From NCBI RefSeq assembly GCF_017254845.1, contig NZ_JAFKCU010000007.1:124001-188000 (forward strand): a stretch of DNA of 64,000 nt, in the 5' to 3' direction. This DNA is from Algoriphagus pacificus. Its GTDB lineage: Bacteria > Bacteroidota > Bacteroidia > Cytophagales > Cyclobacteriaceae. The translations under genes were made by a program, and so were the position numbers. Position 1 is the first letter of the stretch. Each line of letters opens with the position of its first letter. Below are positions 53,912 to 63,461 of this stretch, in pieces. Below the pieces are notes generated by a model. That model did not search any database and was not told where the DNA came from. It saw nothing but the letters and a program-made list of their open reading frames with translations.

Positions 53912-54505
53912 TTAAAACAATCGGAATCCAAGTGACAATACCCATTGGTTAAGCCGATGGTCCGTTTCAAAAGAGCCTACATTGTCAGAAATATTCCCAA
54001 GTGAACTTTCATACTTGGCATCGATAATCAAGTTACCAATATCCAATCCCAGTCCAGCCTGATAGCCAATCGTGGATTTTTTAAAGTCGGCATCTCTAAC
54101 ATCATCTCCAGCGTCTTTCAGCTCCGAGTCAACATTGAAACTTGCGATGGGGCCGGCTTGAAGTCGCAATAAATTAAACAACTTAAATCCCACCATGACC
54201 GGAACATCCAGTCTATTGAAAGAAGATTCATACTCACTGTAAGGCTGGGATCCCATTTGATCAAAAGAGAATCTGGCTTTAGTTTGAGTATAAAGGATTT
54301 CAGGTTGGACAAAGAAGCCACCTAAGCCCACGCGGCCAAAAAGACCAACATGGTAGCCAAATCTTGCATCTCCAGATTCAAAATTCTCTTTTGACAGATC
54401 TAGTTTGGCTTGGCTGATCCCCACTTTGGGACCGATGGAGAAATCTTGAGAATACCCCACAAGGGCAAAACTCAAAAAGGCGAGGGTAAAAAGGATCTTT
54501 TTCAT
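53912..54505 (-). CDS. PorT-family outer-membrane beta-barrel protein
   Basis: A 197-residue barrel protein with a signal peptide (1-19, GYS-Q). GPKVGISQAKL, FVQPEILYTQTKARF, NRLDVPVMVGFKL, LRLQAGPIASF and a final GFRLF match the other small barrels in the window. It ends against the terminator of the lipoprotein array. Function beyond a barrel is unknown. Confidence 0.83.
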   Translation of the reverse strand: MKKILFTLAFLSFALVGYSQDFSIGPKVGISQAKLDLSKENFESGDARFGYHVGLFGRVGLGGFFVQPEILYTQTKARFSFDQMGSQPYSEYESSFNRLDVPVMVGFKLFNLLRLQAGPIASFNVDSELKDAGDDVRDADFKKSTIGYQAGLGLDIGNLIIDAKYESSLGNISDNVGSFETDHRLNQWVLSLGFRLF

Positions 54506-54585
54506 AGTAGCTGAAATTGGTTTAGTTTTCTCTTAACGAAAGAATTTTAAAAAAATTTAGCAATTCTCCTGCCAAGTGAAATTTT

Positions 54586-54957
54586 TCAATTCAGATACGA
54601 ACTCCCTTTTAGTTTGGCTAAATGATATAAATCCCAAAAATCTATCGGTTTGGAAACCAAAGAATCAAAGGCAATGGGGCTGATACTTCTGTAATATTCC
54701 ACATCTCCTGCCGTGAAACCAATGACTGGGATTGTATTCGAGTTAGTGTTTTTCTTAAGATTGGCCAAAAGTTCAATGCCATCCATTTCAGGCATCATGA
54801 TATCAGTTAGAATCACATTAAAACCATGATCCGACTCCAAAACTTTCAATGCTTCCATACCATTGTGAGCTATCACAACGGAGTCGTTTGATCTTTCAAA
54901 AATTCTTTGAAGGATCAAAAGGTGTATAGCATCATCATCGACAACTAATACGCGCAT
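54586..54957 (-). CDS. Single-domain response regulator
   Basis: A 123-residue CheY-like receiver domain without an output domain. VVDDD (5-9) forms the acidic pocket, Asp52 in ILTDIMMPEMDG is the phosphoacceptor, Thr82 in GFTAGD and Lys103 in SKPID are the switch residues. I start at ATG 54957; the ATG at 55008 adds 17 residues ahead of the first beta strand. No histidine kinase is adjacent, so its partner kinase and target are unknown. It probably signals by protein contact. Confidence 0.9.
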   Translation of the reverse strand: MRVLVVDDDAIHLLILQRIFERSNDSVVIAHNGMEALKVLESDHGFNVILTDIMMPEMDGIELLANLKKNTNSNTIPVIGFTAGDVEYYRSISPIAFDSLVSKPIDFWDLYHLAKLKGSSYLN

Positions 54958-55053
54958 GGCTTTGGGGTGATTTGAAATCAAATACTTTTTCAAGTATATG
55001 AAATTCAACTCATATCACAAGCTTTGAGACAATAGATTGCGATTTAAAATAAA

Positions 55054-55079
55054 AAAAGGGAGCTGTTTAGCTCCCTTTT
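55054..55079 (-). terminator. Terminator of the NSS transporter gene
   Basis: AAAAGGGAGCT and AGCTCCCTTTT form an 11-bp stem with a GTTT loop. On the minus strand a T-rich run follows, so it terminates the transporter gene above it. Confidence 0.85.
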
Positions 55080-55096
55080 CGTTGAATATCAATTTT

Positions 55097-56482
55097 TTAT
55101 GCTGCTTGAGGATCTCCGAAAATCCCAACCATGTTCAAAATCAATAGAATAATCACCAAAGGACAAACCCAACGAATGAAGAACATCCATCCTGTTCTGA
55201 AAAATCCCTTGAATCCAGGAGCTCCAGATGCTAATTCATCTGCATAATCAGATATTTTCTGACCCCATCCAGTGTATAAACTTAGCATCAAACAGATCAC
55301 AATTACGGCGAATGTACCGAAGATAAAGTCCATGATTCCAAAGAAGCCTTCCAGTTTGTTTCCGAAGAAATTCAAATGAAAAGAGTGGAAGAAATTACCT
55401 GGTATTTGAGAAAGCGCAGAAGGAACAGATAGTGCCATTGCAGAAACACCTACAATCCAAGTTGCTTTCTTTCTACTCCATTTTCTATCGTCGATCAAGT
55501 ATGCAACTGGAACTTCCAACATGGAAATCGTGGATGTCAATGCAGCTACCATCAAAAGAATAAAGAATAAACCACCGATGATATTACCACCTGGCATTGC
55601 GTCAAAAACCTTTGGTAAAACGTCAAATACCAATGCTGGACCAGCTGCTGGATCTTTTCCTGGAAGCAAAGCAAACAAGGCTGGAAAGACCATTAATCCA
55701 CCAAGAAGAGCTACGGAGGTATCCATGCCAGCAATCCAACCAGAAGATTGAATAATATTGGCGTTTTTAGGCAAATAAGAACCAAATGTGATCATCAAGC
55801 CCCATCCAACTGACATTGAGAAGAAAGCCTGTCCCAAAGCCTGTAATACTACTGCAGCGTTGATTTTTGCAAAATCAGGTTTCAAATAGTACTCAATCCC
55901 TGCTTCAGCTCCTTCTAGAGTCACTGAGCGACCTGCAATGAATATAATGATGATGAATAAAACTGGCATCAAGAACTTTGAAGCCTTTTCGATTCCTCCA
56001 GAAACACCACCCAATACAATCAGGATGGTCATCATAATAAAGATGAATGTCAATGGAATAACATACATCGGCGTTTCTACAAACACCTCAAAATCTACAG
56101 GGATATTGATGATTTCTGTAAAAATATACCCTACTGTCCATCCAGCGATAACTGAATAGTAGCTAAAAACAAAAAAGCAGACCAATACACAAAGTACGCC
56201 TGCTATCTGCCAAAATTTATTTCCGCCTGTCTCACGAATCGCCCCGATTGGATTTTTGCCTGATCTTCTACCTAAGGCAATCTCGTTAAACAACAAAGGA
56301 AGAGCGATAAGTAATACGCAAAGGATGTAAACAAAAACAAAGGCTCCTCCTCCGTTTTCACCTACCAGGTATGGAAATCTCCAGATGTTTCCAAGACCTA
56401 CAGCCGAACCAGCTGCGGCCATGATGAACCCGAGGCTTGACCCCCACTGACCTCTTTCTTCGGTGTTTGGACTTGCTGCCAT
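55097..56482 (-). CDS. Sodium-dependent neurotransmitter-symporter (NSS/SNF) family transporter
   Basis: A 461-residue inner-membrane transporter with about 11 membrane segments. GFIMAAAGSAVGLGNIWRFPYLVGENGGGAF (about 17-47) is the NSS TM1 block binding sodium and substrate. GRSV, the mid-membrane SMSVGWG and the STISMLEVPVAYLID stretch are also typical. It is the LeuT-fold relative used for amino acids and similar solutes, but the substrate is unknown. It stands alone between a response regulator and a reductase gene. Confidence 0.9.
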   Translation of the reverse strand: MAASPNTEERGQWGSSLGFIMAAAGSAVGLGNIWRFPYLVGENGGGAFVFVYILCVLLIALPLLFNEIALGRRSGKNPIGAIRETGGNKFWQIAGVLCVLVCFFVFSYYSVIAGWTVGYIFTEIINIPVDFEVFVETPMYVIPLTFIFIMMTILIVLGGVSGGIEKASKFLMPVLFIIIIFIAGRSVTLEGAEAGIEYYLKPDFAKINAAVVLQALGQAFFSMSVGWGLMITFGSYLPKNANIIQSSGWIAGMDTSVALLGGLMVFPALFALLPGKDPAAGPALVFDVLPKVFDAMPGGNIIGGLFFILLMVAALTSTISMLEVPVAYLIDDRKWSRKKATWIVGVSAMALSVPSALSQIPGNFFHSFHLNFFGNKLEGFFGIMDFIFGTFAVIVICLMLSLYTGWGQKISDYADELASGAPGFKGFFRTGWMFFIRWVCPLVIILLILNMVGIFGDPQAA

Positions 56483-56544
56483 AGATAAATGTTGAATTAA
56501 ATTTGAGTGAAACTAAAGTTAACTAATGGGTAATTTTCTCGATT

Positions 56545-57480
56545 TTACGAGCTGGCTAAGATAATTTGTTTTGATAAAATAGCAATTGCCGTTCGGAAAG
56601 TTTTAGGCTCGAAGCCAAGCTCTTTCCTAGCTTTTTCGATAATAAAGCCAGTTGTCAAAGGCCTTTTAGCCGGCTGGGTAAATATTTTGGAATCTACTTT
56701 GGTTATCAAGGACTTATCCAGATCGAAATATTCTGCCGTCATCATCGCCATTTCATAGGGGGTTAAAAAATCAGGTCCTGAAATGTTGAAAACACCAGTC
56801 GCTTCTTTTTCAGCGATTAGAATACAACCCTCAGCAAGATCTTCAGCTAAGGTTGGTGTTCTGAACTGATCATCTACCACCTGAATATTTTTCCCAGCTT
56901 CCAAAGAAGACTTAACCCACAAAATGATATTTGTACGGCTCATGTCATGCGCAATCCCAAAAACCAAAACTGTCCGAGCGATAGACCATTTGGTAGTAGA
57001 AGCTTGAACCATTCGCTCAGCCTCTAATTTTGTTTCACCATAATAATTTACAGGAGCAGGTATTGCATTTTCATCAAGAGGTCCCTCTTCCCCAGAAAAA
57101 ATAAAGTCTGTAGAAACAAAAATAAAATGAGCCTTGATCGCTTCAGCGGCTTTAAGCAAGTAACCAGTTGCGTTGACATTCACATCATAAGCTGCTTCCT
57201 GATTCAATTCACACTCGTCAACATTTGTCATGGCGGCACCGTGAATCAGGATATCTGGTTTGGTTTCCGCAATTACTTTTTTGACCTGGTCTTCGTCAGT
57301 GATATCTAAAGAAACAAATTGAAATCCCTGAAGCGGTAAACGACTTTCGCCCTTTCCACATCCTATGATTTCAAAAGTTCCTCTTTCCAAAAGTAAGGCT
57401 ACCAGTTTCTGACCGAGTAAGCCATTCACTCCTGTTATAAATATTTTCGGCTTACTTTTTTGCGGGATACTGATACCCAT
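56545..57480 (-). CDS. dTDP-4-dehydrorhamnose reductase-like SDR (RfbD/RmlD type)
   Basis: A 311-residue extended SDR. ITGVNGLLGQKL (15-26) is the Rossmann loop, HGAAMTNVDECE, FVSTDFIFSG and NYYGETKLEAE carry the catalytic Tyr-x3-Lys, and GPDFLTPYEMA the C-terminal part. It may reduce a nucleotide-sugar-linked keto group, as RmlD does, but no other rml genes lie nearby, so a rhamnose role is not assured. The start overlaps the cyclophilin stop by 29 bases. Confidence 0.83.
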   Translation of the reverse strand: MGISIPQKSKPKIFITGVNGLLGQKLVALLLERGTFEIIGCGKGESRLPLQGFQFVSLDITDEDQVKKVIAETKPDILIHGAAMTNVDECELNQEAAYDVNVNATGYLLKAAEAIKAHFIFVSTDFIFSGEEGPLDENAIPAPVNYYGETKLEAERMVQASTTKWSIARTVLVFGIAHDMSRTNIILWVKSSLEAGKNIQVVDDQFRTPTLAEDLAEGCILIAEKEATGVFNISGPDFLTPYEMAMMTAEYFDLDKSLITKVDSKIFTQPAKRPLTTGFIIEKARKELGFEPKTFRTAIAILSKQIILASS

Positions 57481-58297
57481 ATTCTTTTTCTATTTTCTTT
57501 TTAGACATTTTTTCGATAGTCACAGTCATGTAAACCGTCTCCAAAGGAACATCACGGTTGCCTGTTGGCTCAGCTGCGATTTTCTCCACCACATCCATTC
57601 CACTTATTACTTCCCCAAACACAGTATATTCTCCATCCAAATGAGGCGCACCTCCGATGGTAGTGTAAGCTTCGGTTTGTTCTTTAGAAAAGTCCTTTGT
57701 CAACTTTACATTGAGAGACTCTTCTATTTCAGCTCTCTTAGAGACCAATAAAGTAGTCAAACTATCAAATTTACGCTCATTGTATAAGCGACTGTATTCA
57801 TCTTTCAAATCGGAATTACTTCCCAGTTGAATGTATTTGAGAAATGCCTCCTGAAGCAAAACCATATCTGTCTTCAAGGATTCCTCATCATAAACTTCAC
57901 CAGTGACAATGTAAAATTGAGAACCATTAGATCGGCGCTCGGGATTAATACTATTCCCTTGACGCGCTGCCGCAATCATCCCTTTTTTATGAAAATGATT
58001 GGAACGTATCTCTGCAGGAAGTGTCGGCCAAACCGCTGGAGGAAGTCCTTCTTTGGTAAAAACATCTCCTCCTTGGACCATAAAACCTTTGATGATTCTA
58101 TGGAATTCAGTTGAATCAAATCTTCCTGCCTCTGCCAAAGAAATAAAATTTGATTTGTGTTCTGGGGTATCGTCAAAAAACACAGCTACTATTTCGCCGT
58201 GTCTAGTTTTGATCTTGGCTACATAATCTTTTTCACTGGCACAGGCGAAGGTGCTGGCCATTACCAAAGCAATAATGATTAGGTTAAAGAATCTCAT
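57452..58297 (-). CDS. Cyclophilin-type peptidylprolyl isomerase with an insertion
   Basis: A 281-residue exported cyclophilin (lipobox TFACA). FHRIIKGFMVQGGD and GSQFYIVTG are the core blocks. Between GSQFYIV and the conserved HLDGEYTVFGEV block lies a charged insertion of about 80 residues with KDEYSRLYNERKFD and helix-like sequence. Such long forms occur in Bacteroidota. It likely helps fold exported proteins, but the insertion may give a separate contact function. Overlaps the reductase gene start. Confidence 0.87.
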   Translation of the reverse strand: MRFFNLIIIALVMASTFACASEKDYVAKIKTRHGEIVAVFFDDTPEHKSNFISLAEAGRFDSTEFHRIIKGFMVQGGDVFTKEGLPPAVWPTLPAEIRSNHFHKKGMIAAARQGNSINPERRSNGSQFYIVTGEVYDEESLKTDMVLLQEAFLKYIQLGSNSDLKDEYSRLYNERKFDSLTTLLVSKRAEIEESLNVKLTKDFSKEQTEAYTTIGGAPHLDGEYTVFGEVISGMDVVEKIAAEPTGNRDVPLETVYMTVTIEKMSKKKIEKEYGYQYPAKK

Positions 58298-58300
58298 TAT

Positions 58301-59236
58301 TTATTCAATGTTTTTTTTAATCTCATCAAGAATTGTTTTGCCTCCAGCAGCAAAAACTTTTTCAGCCAATTGTTCACCTAATGCCTCAGGGTCACTTTTA
58401 GAACCGGAAACTGTAATGCTAATCCGCTCAGATCCATCAAGACTGACAATTCCTCCTTCTAGGACCACATTCTCTCCTTCTGTCTTTGCCAAGGCAAAAA
58501 CAGGAATGCTGCATCCTCCCTCCAACACCCGCAAATACGCTCTTTCTGCCCTCAGCTTAATTTCAGTTTCAGTGTGATTACAAGCAGAAATAATTTGATT
58601 TTTGATCGAATCATCCAAACTCTTTGCTACCTCGATCGCAACCGAGCCCTGTCCTACTGCAGGAGTAAATTCCTTCAAATCAAGCTTTTGGACAATCATT
58701 TCATCGTATCCCATCCGGTGAACACCCGCATAGGCCAACAAAAGTGCGTCACAGAGTCCTTCTTCCATTTTCCGGATTCTGGTCTGTAAATTCCCTCTGA
58801 CCTCTACGGTTTTGACATGGGGATAAAAATGCTTCAAAGTGGCAACTCTCCGAGTAGAAGATGTGCCAAGCACCAAAGGCTTGCTGGCATCTGATAGATT
58901 TAAATCTTTTTTATGGGAAGCAATGACGTCATTTTCTGTTTCACGTTCTGTAAACGCAATGATTTCAAAGCCTTCGGGCAAATTGGATTGCATATCCTTA
59001 GCGCTATGAACAGCGATGTCAATCCTTCCATCATGCAATTGATCTTCTAACTCTTGGGTAAAAACTCCTTTACTTCCAATTTTAGAAATAGAAACATCAA
59101 GTACCTGATCTCCTTTGGTATCAATGATGACAATTTCAGTTTGAAGCCCTGCTTTTTGAAGTAAACTTTCCACATAATAGGCCTGCCAAAGTGCCAATTT
59201 GCTACCTCTGGTGCCAATTTTGATCAAATTACTCAT
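58301..59236 (-). CDS. hemC: Porphobilinogen deaminase (hydroxymethylbilane synthase)
   Basis: Polymerises four porphobilinogen units to hydroxymethylbilane in haem and related tetrapyrrole synthesis. [11 protein letters not shown] (8-18), [34 protein letters not shown] and LEGGCSIPV carrying the dipyrromethane Cys242 are all present. Length 311 is normal. It overlaps the RimK-type gene by ATGA and is followed by the cyclophilin three bases later. Other hem genes are not in the window. Confidence 0.95.
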   Translation of the reverse strand: MSNLIKIGTRGSKLALWQAYYVESLLQKAGLQTEIVIIDTKGDQVLDVSISKIGSKGVFTQELEDQLHDGRIDIAVHSAKDMQSNLPEGFEIIAFTERETENDVIASHKKDLNLSDASKPLVLGTSSTRRVATLKHFYPHVKTVEVRGNLQTRIRKMEEGLCDALLLAYAGVHRMGYDEMIVQKLDLKEFTPAVGQGSVAIEVAKSLDDSIKNQIISACNHTETEIKLRAERAYLRVLEGGCSIPVFALAKTEGENVVLEGGIVSLDGSERISITVSGSKSDPEALGEQLAEKVFAAGGKTILDEIKKNIE

Positions 59237-60141
59237 TGATTATTTACGCTTGTTGAAGTCTTTTTCTTGACTTTCTCTTCTATGAATTTCACTATTTCGC
59301 CAGCGATATTGACGCCAGTTGCCTTTTCGATCCCTTCCAATCCCGGAGAGCTATTCACTTCTAGAATCAATGGTCCTCTGGCAGACTGCAACATATCCAC
59401 TCCGGCCACATCCAACCCTAACGCTTTCGCAGCACCCAATGCTGCGGCTTTTTCAGCTCTTGAAAGTTTGATAACCGTAGCCATACCTCCACGATGCAAA
59501 TTGGATCTAAATTCTCCTTCTGCACCTTGGCGCTTCATGGCTCCAACTACTTTTCCGTTCACAACAAATGCACGAATATCAGCTCCTTTTGCTTCTTTAA
59601 TGAATTCCTGAACTATTATCCTTGCTTTTAAGCCGTGAAAAGCCTCAATAACAGATTGTCCAGCTTTTTTGGTTTCTGCCAAAACTACTCCAAGACCTTG
59701 GGTTCCTTCCAATAGTTTGATGATCAAAGGAGCTCCTCCCACATGTTCAACAATCTGTTTTTCGCCTCCTTTGGAAAAATTAGTAAAGGCTGTTTTAGGC
59801 ATTCCCAAGCCAGCTTTGGATAAAATCTGTAAACTTCTGAGTTTATCCCTGCTTCTTACAATCGCTTGGGAATTCACGGCTGCAAAGGCTCCCATCAATT
59901 CAAATTGACGAACCACGGCAGTTCCGTAAAAAGTGACAGAAGCTCCGATTCTAGGGATAATAGCGTCTACACCAAGAACTTTTTCTCCTTTGTAAATAAT
60001 GGATGGTCCTTCTTGCTCAATGATCAAATCACAAACACTGTGATTGATGATCAAAGCCTCATGACCAGCTTCTTGAATAGCCTGGAAAAGCCTTTTGGTA
60101 GAATATAAATTGGGATTCCTCGAGAGGATAGCAATTTTCAT
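59233..60141 (-). CDS. rimK: RimK-type ATP-grasp ligase
   Basis: A 302-residue ATP-grasp enzyme of the RimK family, which adds glutamates to the ribosomal protein S6 C-terminus in Escherichia coli. [13 protein letters not shown] near the start, [11 protein letters not shown] with the ATP loop, [17 protein letters not shown], and [16 protein letters not shown] with the Mg ligands match. I start at ATG 60141, because MKIAILSRN is the usual first strand. It overlaps hemC by four bases, and the RimB-like gene lies 32 bases upstream. Confidence 0.9.
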   Translation of the reverse strand: MKIAILSRNPNLYSTKRLFQAIQEAGHEALIINHSVCDLIIEQEGPSIIYKGEKVLGVDAIIPRIGASVTFYGTAVVRQFELMGAFAAVNSQAIVRSRDKLRSLQILSKAGLGMPKTAFTNFSKGGEKQIVEHVGGAPLIIKLLEGTQGLGVVLAETKKAGQSVIEAFHGLKARIIVQEFIKEAKGADIRAFVVNGKVVGAMKRQGAEGEFRSNLHRGGMATVIKLSRAEKAAALGAAKALGLDVAGVDMLQSARGPLILEVNSSPGLEGIEKATGVNIAGEIVKFIEEKVKKKTSTSVNNQ

Positions 60142-60173
60142 GTGATAGTGTTTTTCAAAACCCAAGTTTCTCG

Positions 60174-60620
60174 TTAGAACTTGGTTTTTTGACGGTAAGT
60201 TTTGGCAAGATTATAACCTGATACATCCACTAGAAACCTGTTTCTAAGGATTTTTCTTCCTAGCAAAATGGCATTGCGCATGCTAGATCGATCCGAAAGC
60301 GTAAATTCTGCGGGATATTCCTCCCCTGCAAATTTGAAGGTTATTTCTATTAAATACCTTATTTCTGCCTGACCAAAAGAATTTTTGACCTTTTTTTCAC
60401 GGAATTTGTCAAATGTCAAAAGTTTCCCGGTATATCCTTTCAATCCAGGCATCAAAACCTGGAAAGTCAATTTCTTTTTGCCTTCTTCTTCCACCACCTG
60501 GATATTTTCGGCATGGATGCTACTGGTATAGGCTCCTGTATCTACTTTTGCCCAAACCAGTTTCAGATCAAAATCCGGGATAGAAATCTTCTCTTTTCTT
60601 CCTATGATTTTCTTTTCCAT
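60174..60620 (-). CDS. RimB-like retropepsin-fold protein (ATP-dependent zinc protease family)
   Basis: A 148-residue protein of the family annotated as ATP-dependent zinc protease, whose Pseudomonas member RimB works with RimK and Rim[16 protein letters not shown] (about 23-37) has the DTGA aspartic-protease-like active-site motif at Asp27. Fold and family support a retropepsin-like enzyme, despite the zinc-protease label. It lies 32 bases before rimK, consistent with a joint role in modifying or trimming glutamate tails. Confidence 0.85.
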   Translation of the reverse strand: MEKKIIGRKEKISIPDFDLKLVWAKVDTGAYTSSIHAENIQVVEEEGKKKLTFQVLMPGLKGYTGKLLTFDKFREKKVKNSFGQAEIRYLIEITFKFAGEEYPAEFTLSDRSSMRNAILLGRKILRNRFLVDVSGYNLAKTYRQKTKF

Positions 60621-60621
60621 C

Positions 60622-61755
60622 TTAATTGGTTTTTGCCATCGAAAGCAAGACTTTCATGGATAGATCTGTAAAAATCATTTTTGGGTTGCCATTTCTTTCC
60701 AAATGGTAATGAGCCTCGTTGAAAGACTCATAAAGCTCTAAAACGTGATCCTCGCTCAGCACTTTCCCGCTGATTTTTTCTATGAAACTTCTGTCTTCAC
60801 CAGTGGTTCTTAGCAACTCATTTAAGTCAACGTTTTGAAGCATGATTTCTCTCAAAACGTTAAGCCCTGTCAATATTTGAGACTTTTGAGCTTCTTTATC
60901 AGCTTTTTGGAAATCATCTGCAAGCGAGAAAAGATCTTTCAGTTTTTTGCCATAACATAAAGCAAACCAATTTCTGATTTTGCTGATTTGCTCGTCCTCA
61001 ACTTCATTGACCATCCGGTAGGCTTCACGGAGATTTCCATCTGCGAGCATCGCAATCTGAGCTGCGGTTTTTGGATCACTCAGGTCTTTGTCCACCAAAT
61101 GAGCCGTAACTTCCTCATCCGAAAAAGCCCTCACCATCACTTTTTGAGTCCTGGATAGGATTGTTGTCAACAACTGATCTGGCTGAGAAGTAATCAGCAT
61201 AAAAACCGTTTTTGCAGGCGGTTCCTCGATGATTTTCAAAAGTGAATTTGCCGCAGATGGGTGCAAATGCTCTACTCCCCAGATCATCATGATTTTATAA
61301 CCTCCTTCAAAAGACATCAAGGACAAAGACTGAATAATCTTCCTAGCTGCTCCTTTTGAAATATTCAGTTGCTTCTTTTCAAAACCATTGAAATAGATAA
61401 AATCATGCATGTTGCCATAAGGATGCTCTAAAGCAAAGCTTCTCCAATTGGCTAATTCATTATTTTTCTCCTCCTCATTGTCCGAGTCTTTCTCTTTTGC
61501 AATAGAAGGAAATGCAAAATTCAAGTCAGGAACGATCAGCTTTTCCATTCTTTTGCAATAGGAGCATTCTCCACAAGAATCAGTAGGACCTGGATTTTGG
61601 CAAAACAAATAGGTGGACAGAGCCAAAGCCATGGTCAAACTTGCAGAGCCTTCAGGACCATGAAAAAGTAATGCATGCGCCAAATGGTTATTTCTGACGG
61701 CATTGATCAAATTCTCTTTTGTTTCGGGCAAACCCGGTATATCAGCAAAACGCAT
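60622..61755 (-). CDS. holB: DNA polymerase III delta-prime subunit
   Basis: A 377-residue clamp-loader subunit. It has four zinc-site cysteines (Cys52, 61, 64, 67) in the ladder CxxxxxxxxCxxCxxC, and LLKIIEEPPAKTVF plus FMLITSQPDQLLTTILSRTQ, the SRC-like arginine segment. The Walker A-like stretch GPEGSAS lacks the lysine, which is expected because delta-prime does not bind ATP. It lies one base before the RimB-like gene. Confidence 0.9.
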   Translation of the reverse strand: MRFADIPGLPETKENLINAVRNNHLAHALLFHGPEGSASLTMALALSTYLFCQNPGPTDSCGECSYCKRMEKLIVPDLNFAFPSIAKEKDSDNEEEKNNELANWRSFALEHPYGNMHDFIYFNGFEKKQLNISKGAARKIIQSLSLMSFEGGYKIMMIWGVEHLHPSAANSLLKIIEEPPAKTVFMLITSQPDQLLTTILSRTQKVMVRAFSDEEVTAHLVDKDLSDPKTAAQIAMLADGNLREAYRMVNEVEDEQISKIRNWFALCYGKKLKDLFSLADDFQKADKEAQKSQILTGLNVLREIMLQNVDLNELLRTTGEDRSFIEKISGKVLSEDHVLELYESFNEAHYHLERNGNPKMIFTDLSMKVLLSMAKTN

Positions 61756-61767
61756 GTTCTAATTTAA

Positions 61768-62964
61768 TCAGGAAGATAGCTCCCAAATTCTATAGGTTTT
61801 GGTTAATTCAAAAATCCAGTGGAGGATTTCTTCATCTTTTTTCGTCCATTCAACTTTTCTTCTTGCCATGACAGCCTTGGCAGTTTCTACAAACTTGGCA
61901 AATTGATAAGTGGAAAGTCCTTCAGAACCTCCCCAAGCAAAGGAAGGAATGAAATTTTTAGGATATCCTCCTCCGAAAATATTAGCTCCTATCCCAGTTA
62001 CCGTCCCTGTATTAAACATGGTGTTAATACCACATTTGGAATGGTCCCCCATCATCAGACCGCAAAACTGCAGTCCTGTATTGCTGAAGCCACCTTTGGT
62101 ATAATCCCAAAGTTTAACAGGCGCATAATTGTTTTTGAGGTTACTCGTATTGGTATCAGCCCCTAAATTGCACCATTCGCCAATGACTGAGTTTCCCAAG
62201 AAACCCTCATGGCCTTTGTTGCTAAAGCCAAAGATCACGGAATTAGAAATTTCACCACCAACTTTGGAAAAGGGACCGACGGTAGTGTCACCTCGGAGTT
62301 TAGCACCCATGTTCACTGTCGAGCCTTCACATAAGGCAAAAGGGCCACGAATGAGTGAACCTTCCTGGATCTCTGCATTTTTACCTATATAGATTGGGCC
62401 ATTTTCAGCATTTAAGATTGCTGCTTTTATTACTGCTCCTTCTTCTATAAATATATTTTCAGGAGAATAGACTTTCGTAAAGGGGTCGGTGATTTCAATT
62501 GATTTTCTTCCCTTGGTGATTAGCTTGAAGTCAGATTTGATTTGTTCTCCATTCAACTGAAAAATATTCCAGGTTTTTTGAAGTAAAACTGGATCGAAGT
62601 CTGCCTGAATGATTTCTTTTTCTTTGGCCTTGTCCAGATTTTTTTCTGTTTCTCCGATAAAGCTCGCCAAAAGGGTTTTTCCGAAAAATAGTGACTGACC
62701 CTTCTTCAGCTGCTGAATCGCCTTCCAAGAAACTTCATCAGGAAGCCATGCACCATTGATGGCCAGGTGATCTCCTTTTGATCTGGGAAACTTATCCTGA
62801 AGGTATTTTTGAGTAAAATAAGAAACCTCCAAATTGGCGAATTGCTGCCATTTTTCTGAGATTTTCAAAATGCCAACACGGATATCTGCAACCGGCCTGG
62901 TAAAAGTAAAAGGAAGCAAAGATCCGCGAATGGCCGGATCATCAAACAATAAGAAGTTGTCCAT
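61768..62964 (-). CDS. GlmU-like sugar nucleotidyltransferase with left-handed beta-helix
   Basis: A 398-residue protein with an N-terminal nucleotidyltransferase-like half (FDDPAIRGSLLPFTFTRPVADIRVGIL, about 5-31) and a C-terminal hexapeptide-repeat left-handed beta-helix (repeated I/V-G-x-x-A/N turns from about residue 165). It resembles GlmU but lacks a clear lysine/glycine-rich pyrophosphorylase loop, and family members are called putative sugar nucleotidyltransferases. I start at ATG 62964; the ATG at 62997 adds 11 residues. Substrate unknown. Confidence 0.82.
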   Translation of the reverse strand: MDNFLLFDDPAIRGSLLPFTFTRPVADIRVGILKISEKWQQFANLEVSYFTQKYLQDKFPRSKGDHLAINGAWLPDEVSWKAIQQLKKGQSLFFGKTLLASFIGETEKNLDKAKEKEIIQADFDPVLLQKTWNIFQLNGEQIKSDFKLITKGRKSIEITDPFTKVYSPENIFIEEGAVIKAAILNAENGPIYIGKNAEIQEGSLIRGPFALCEGSTVNMGAKLRGDTTVGPFSKVGGEISNSVIFGFSNKGHEGFLGNSVIGEWCNLGADTNTSNLKNNYAPVKLWDYTKGGFSNTGLQFCGLMMGDHSKCGINTMFNTGTVTGIGANIFGGGYPKNFIPSFAWGGSEGLSTYQFAKFVETAKAVMARRKVEWTKKDEEILHWIFELTKTYRIWELSS

Positions 62965-62975
62965 GTGGCAAAAAT

Positions 62976-63014
62976 AAAAAAGTCTCCCGGAATCCATGCT
63001 CCGGGAGACTTTTT
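62976..63014. terminator. Terminator of rpmE
   Basis: AGTCTCCCGGA and TCCGGGAGACT form an 11-bp stem, extended by A/T pairs, around an 8-base loop. It lies 20 bases past the rpmE stop. Confidence 0.9.
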
Positions 63015-63033
63015 CGAGTAAGAAGTGCTAAAA

Positions 63034-63279
63034 TTACTTCTTAGCGTATCTTCTGTTGAATTTCTCAACTCGACCAGCTGTATCAAGCATCATTTTCTTA
63101 CCAGTGTAGAACGGGTGAGACTGAGAGCTCACTTCGATTTTGTACACAGGATATTCGTTTCCATCTTCCCAAACGATTGTTTCGTTGGTTTCGATAGTTG
63201 ACTTGGTCAAAAACTTGAACTCGCTAGAAGTGTCATAGAAAACCACGTCTCTGTAGTTTGGATGAATATCGGCTTTCAT
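63034..63279 (-). CDS. rpmE2: Ribosomal protein L31 type B
   Basis: An 81-residue component of the large ribosomal subunit. [20 protein letters not shown] starts the protein and [25 protein letters not shown] ends it, as in type B L31. There are no cysteines, so this is the zinc-independent form rather than the zinc-ribbon form. It has a perfect consensus promoter 40 bases upstream and a strong terminator after it. Confidence 0.95.
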   Translation of the reverse strand: MKADIHPNYRDVVFYDTSSEFKFLTKSTIETNETIVWEDGNEYPVYKIEVSSQSHPFYTGKKMMLDTAGRVEKFNRRYAKK

Positions 63280-63318
63280 TGTATCGTTAGTTTTATAGTA
63301 CCTTTTTCAAATGAGGCA

Positions 63319-63350
63319 CAAAGTTATCCTTTTTCAGAAAATCCACCAAA
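63319..63350 (-). promoter_or_regulatory. Putative Bacteroidota consensus promoter of rpmE
   Basis: On the minus strand TTTG, then 20 bases, then TAACTTTG: an exact match to TTTG-N20-TAnnTTTG. It lies about 40 bases before the rpmE start. Confidence 0.8.
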
Positions 63351-63461
63351 TCTTTATCAAGTATTTCTGAATGAATTATTAAAAATCAGGGATTTTCGAA
63401 TCGAAATTCAAAAATACTACCTTATTTTAAGAGTTGTACGCTTTTTTTCAGCCATTCACTG

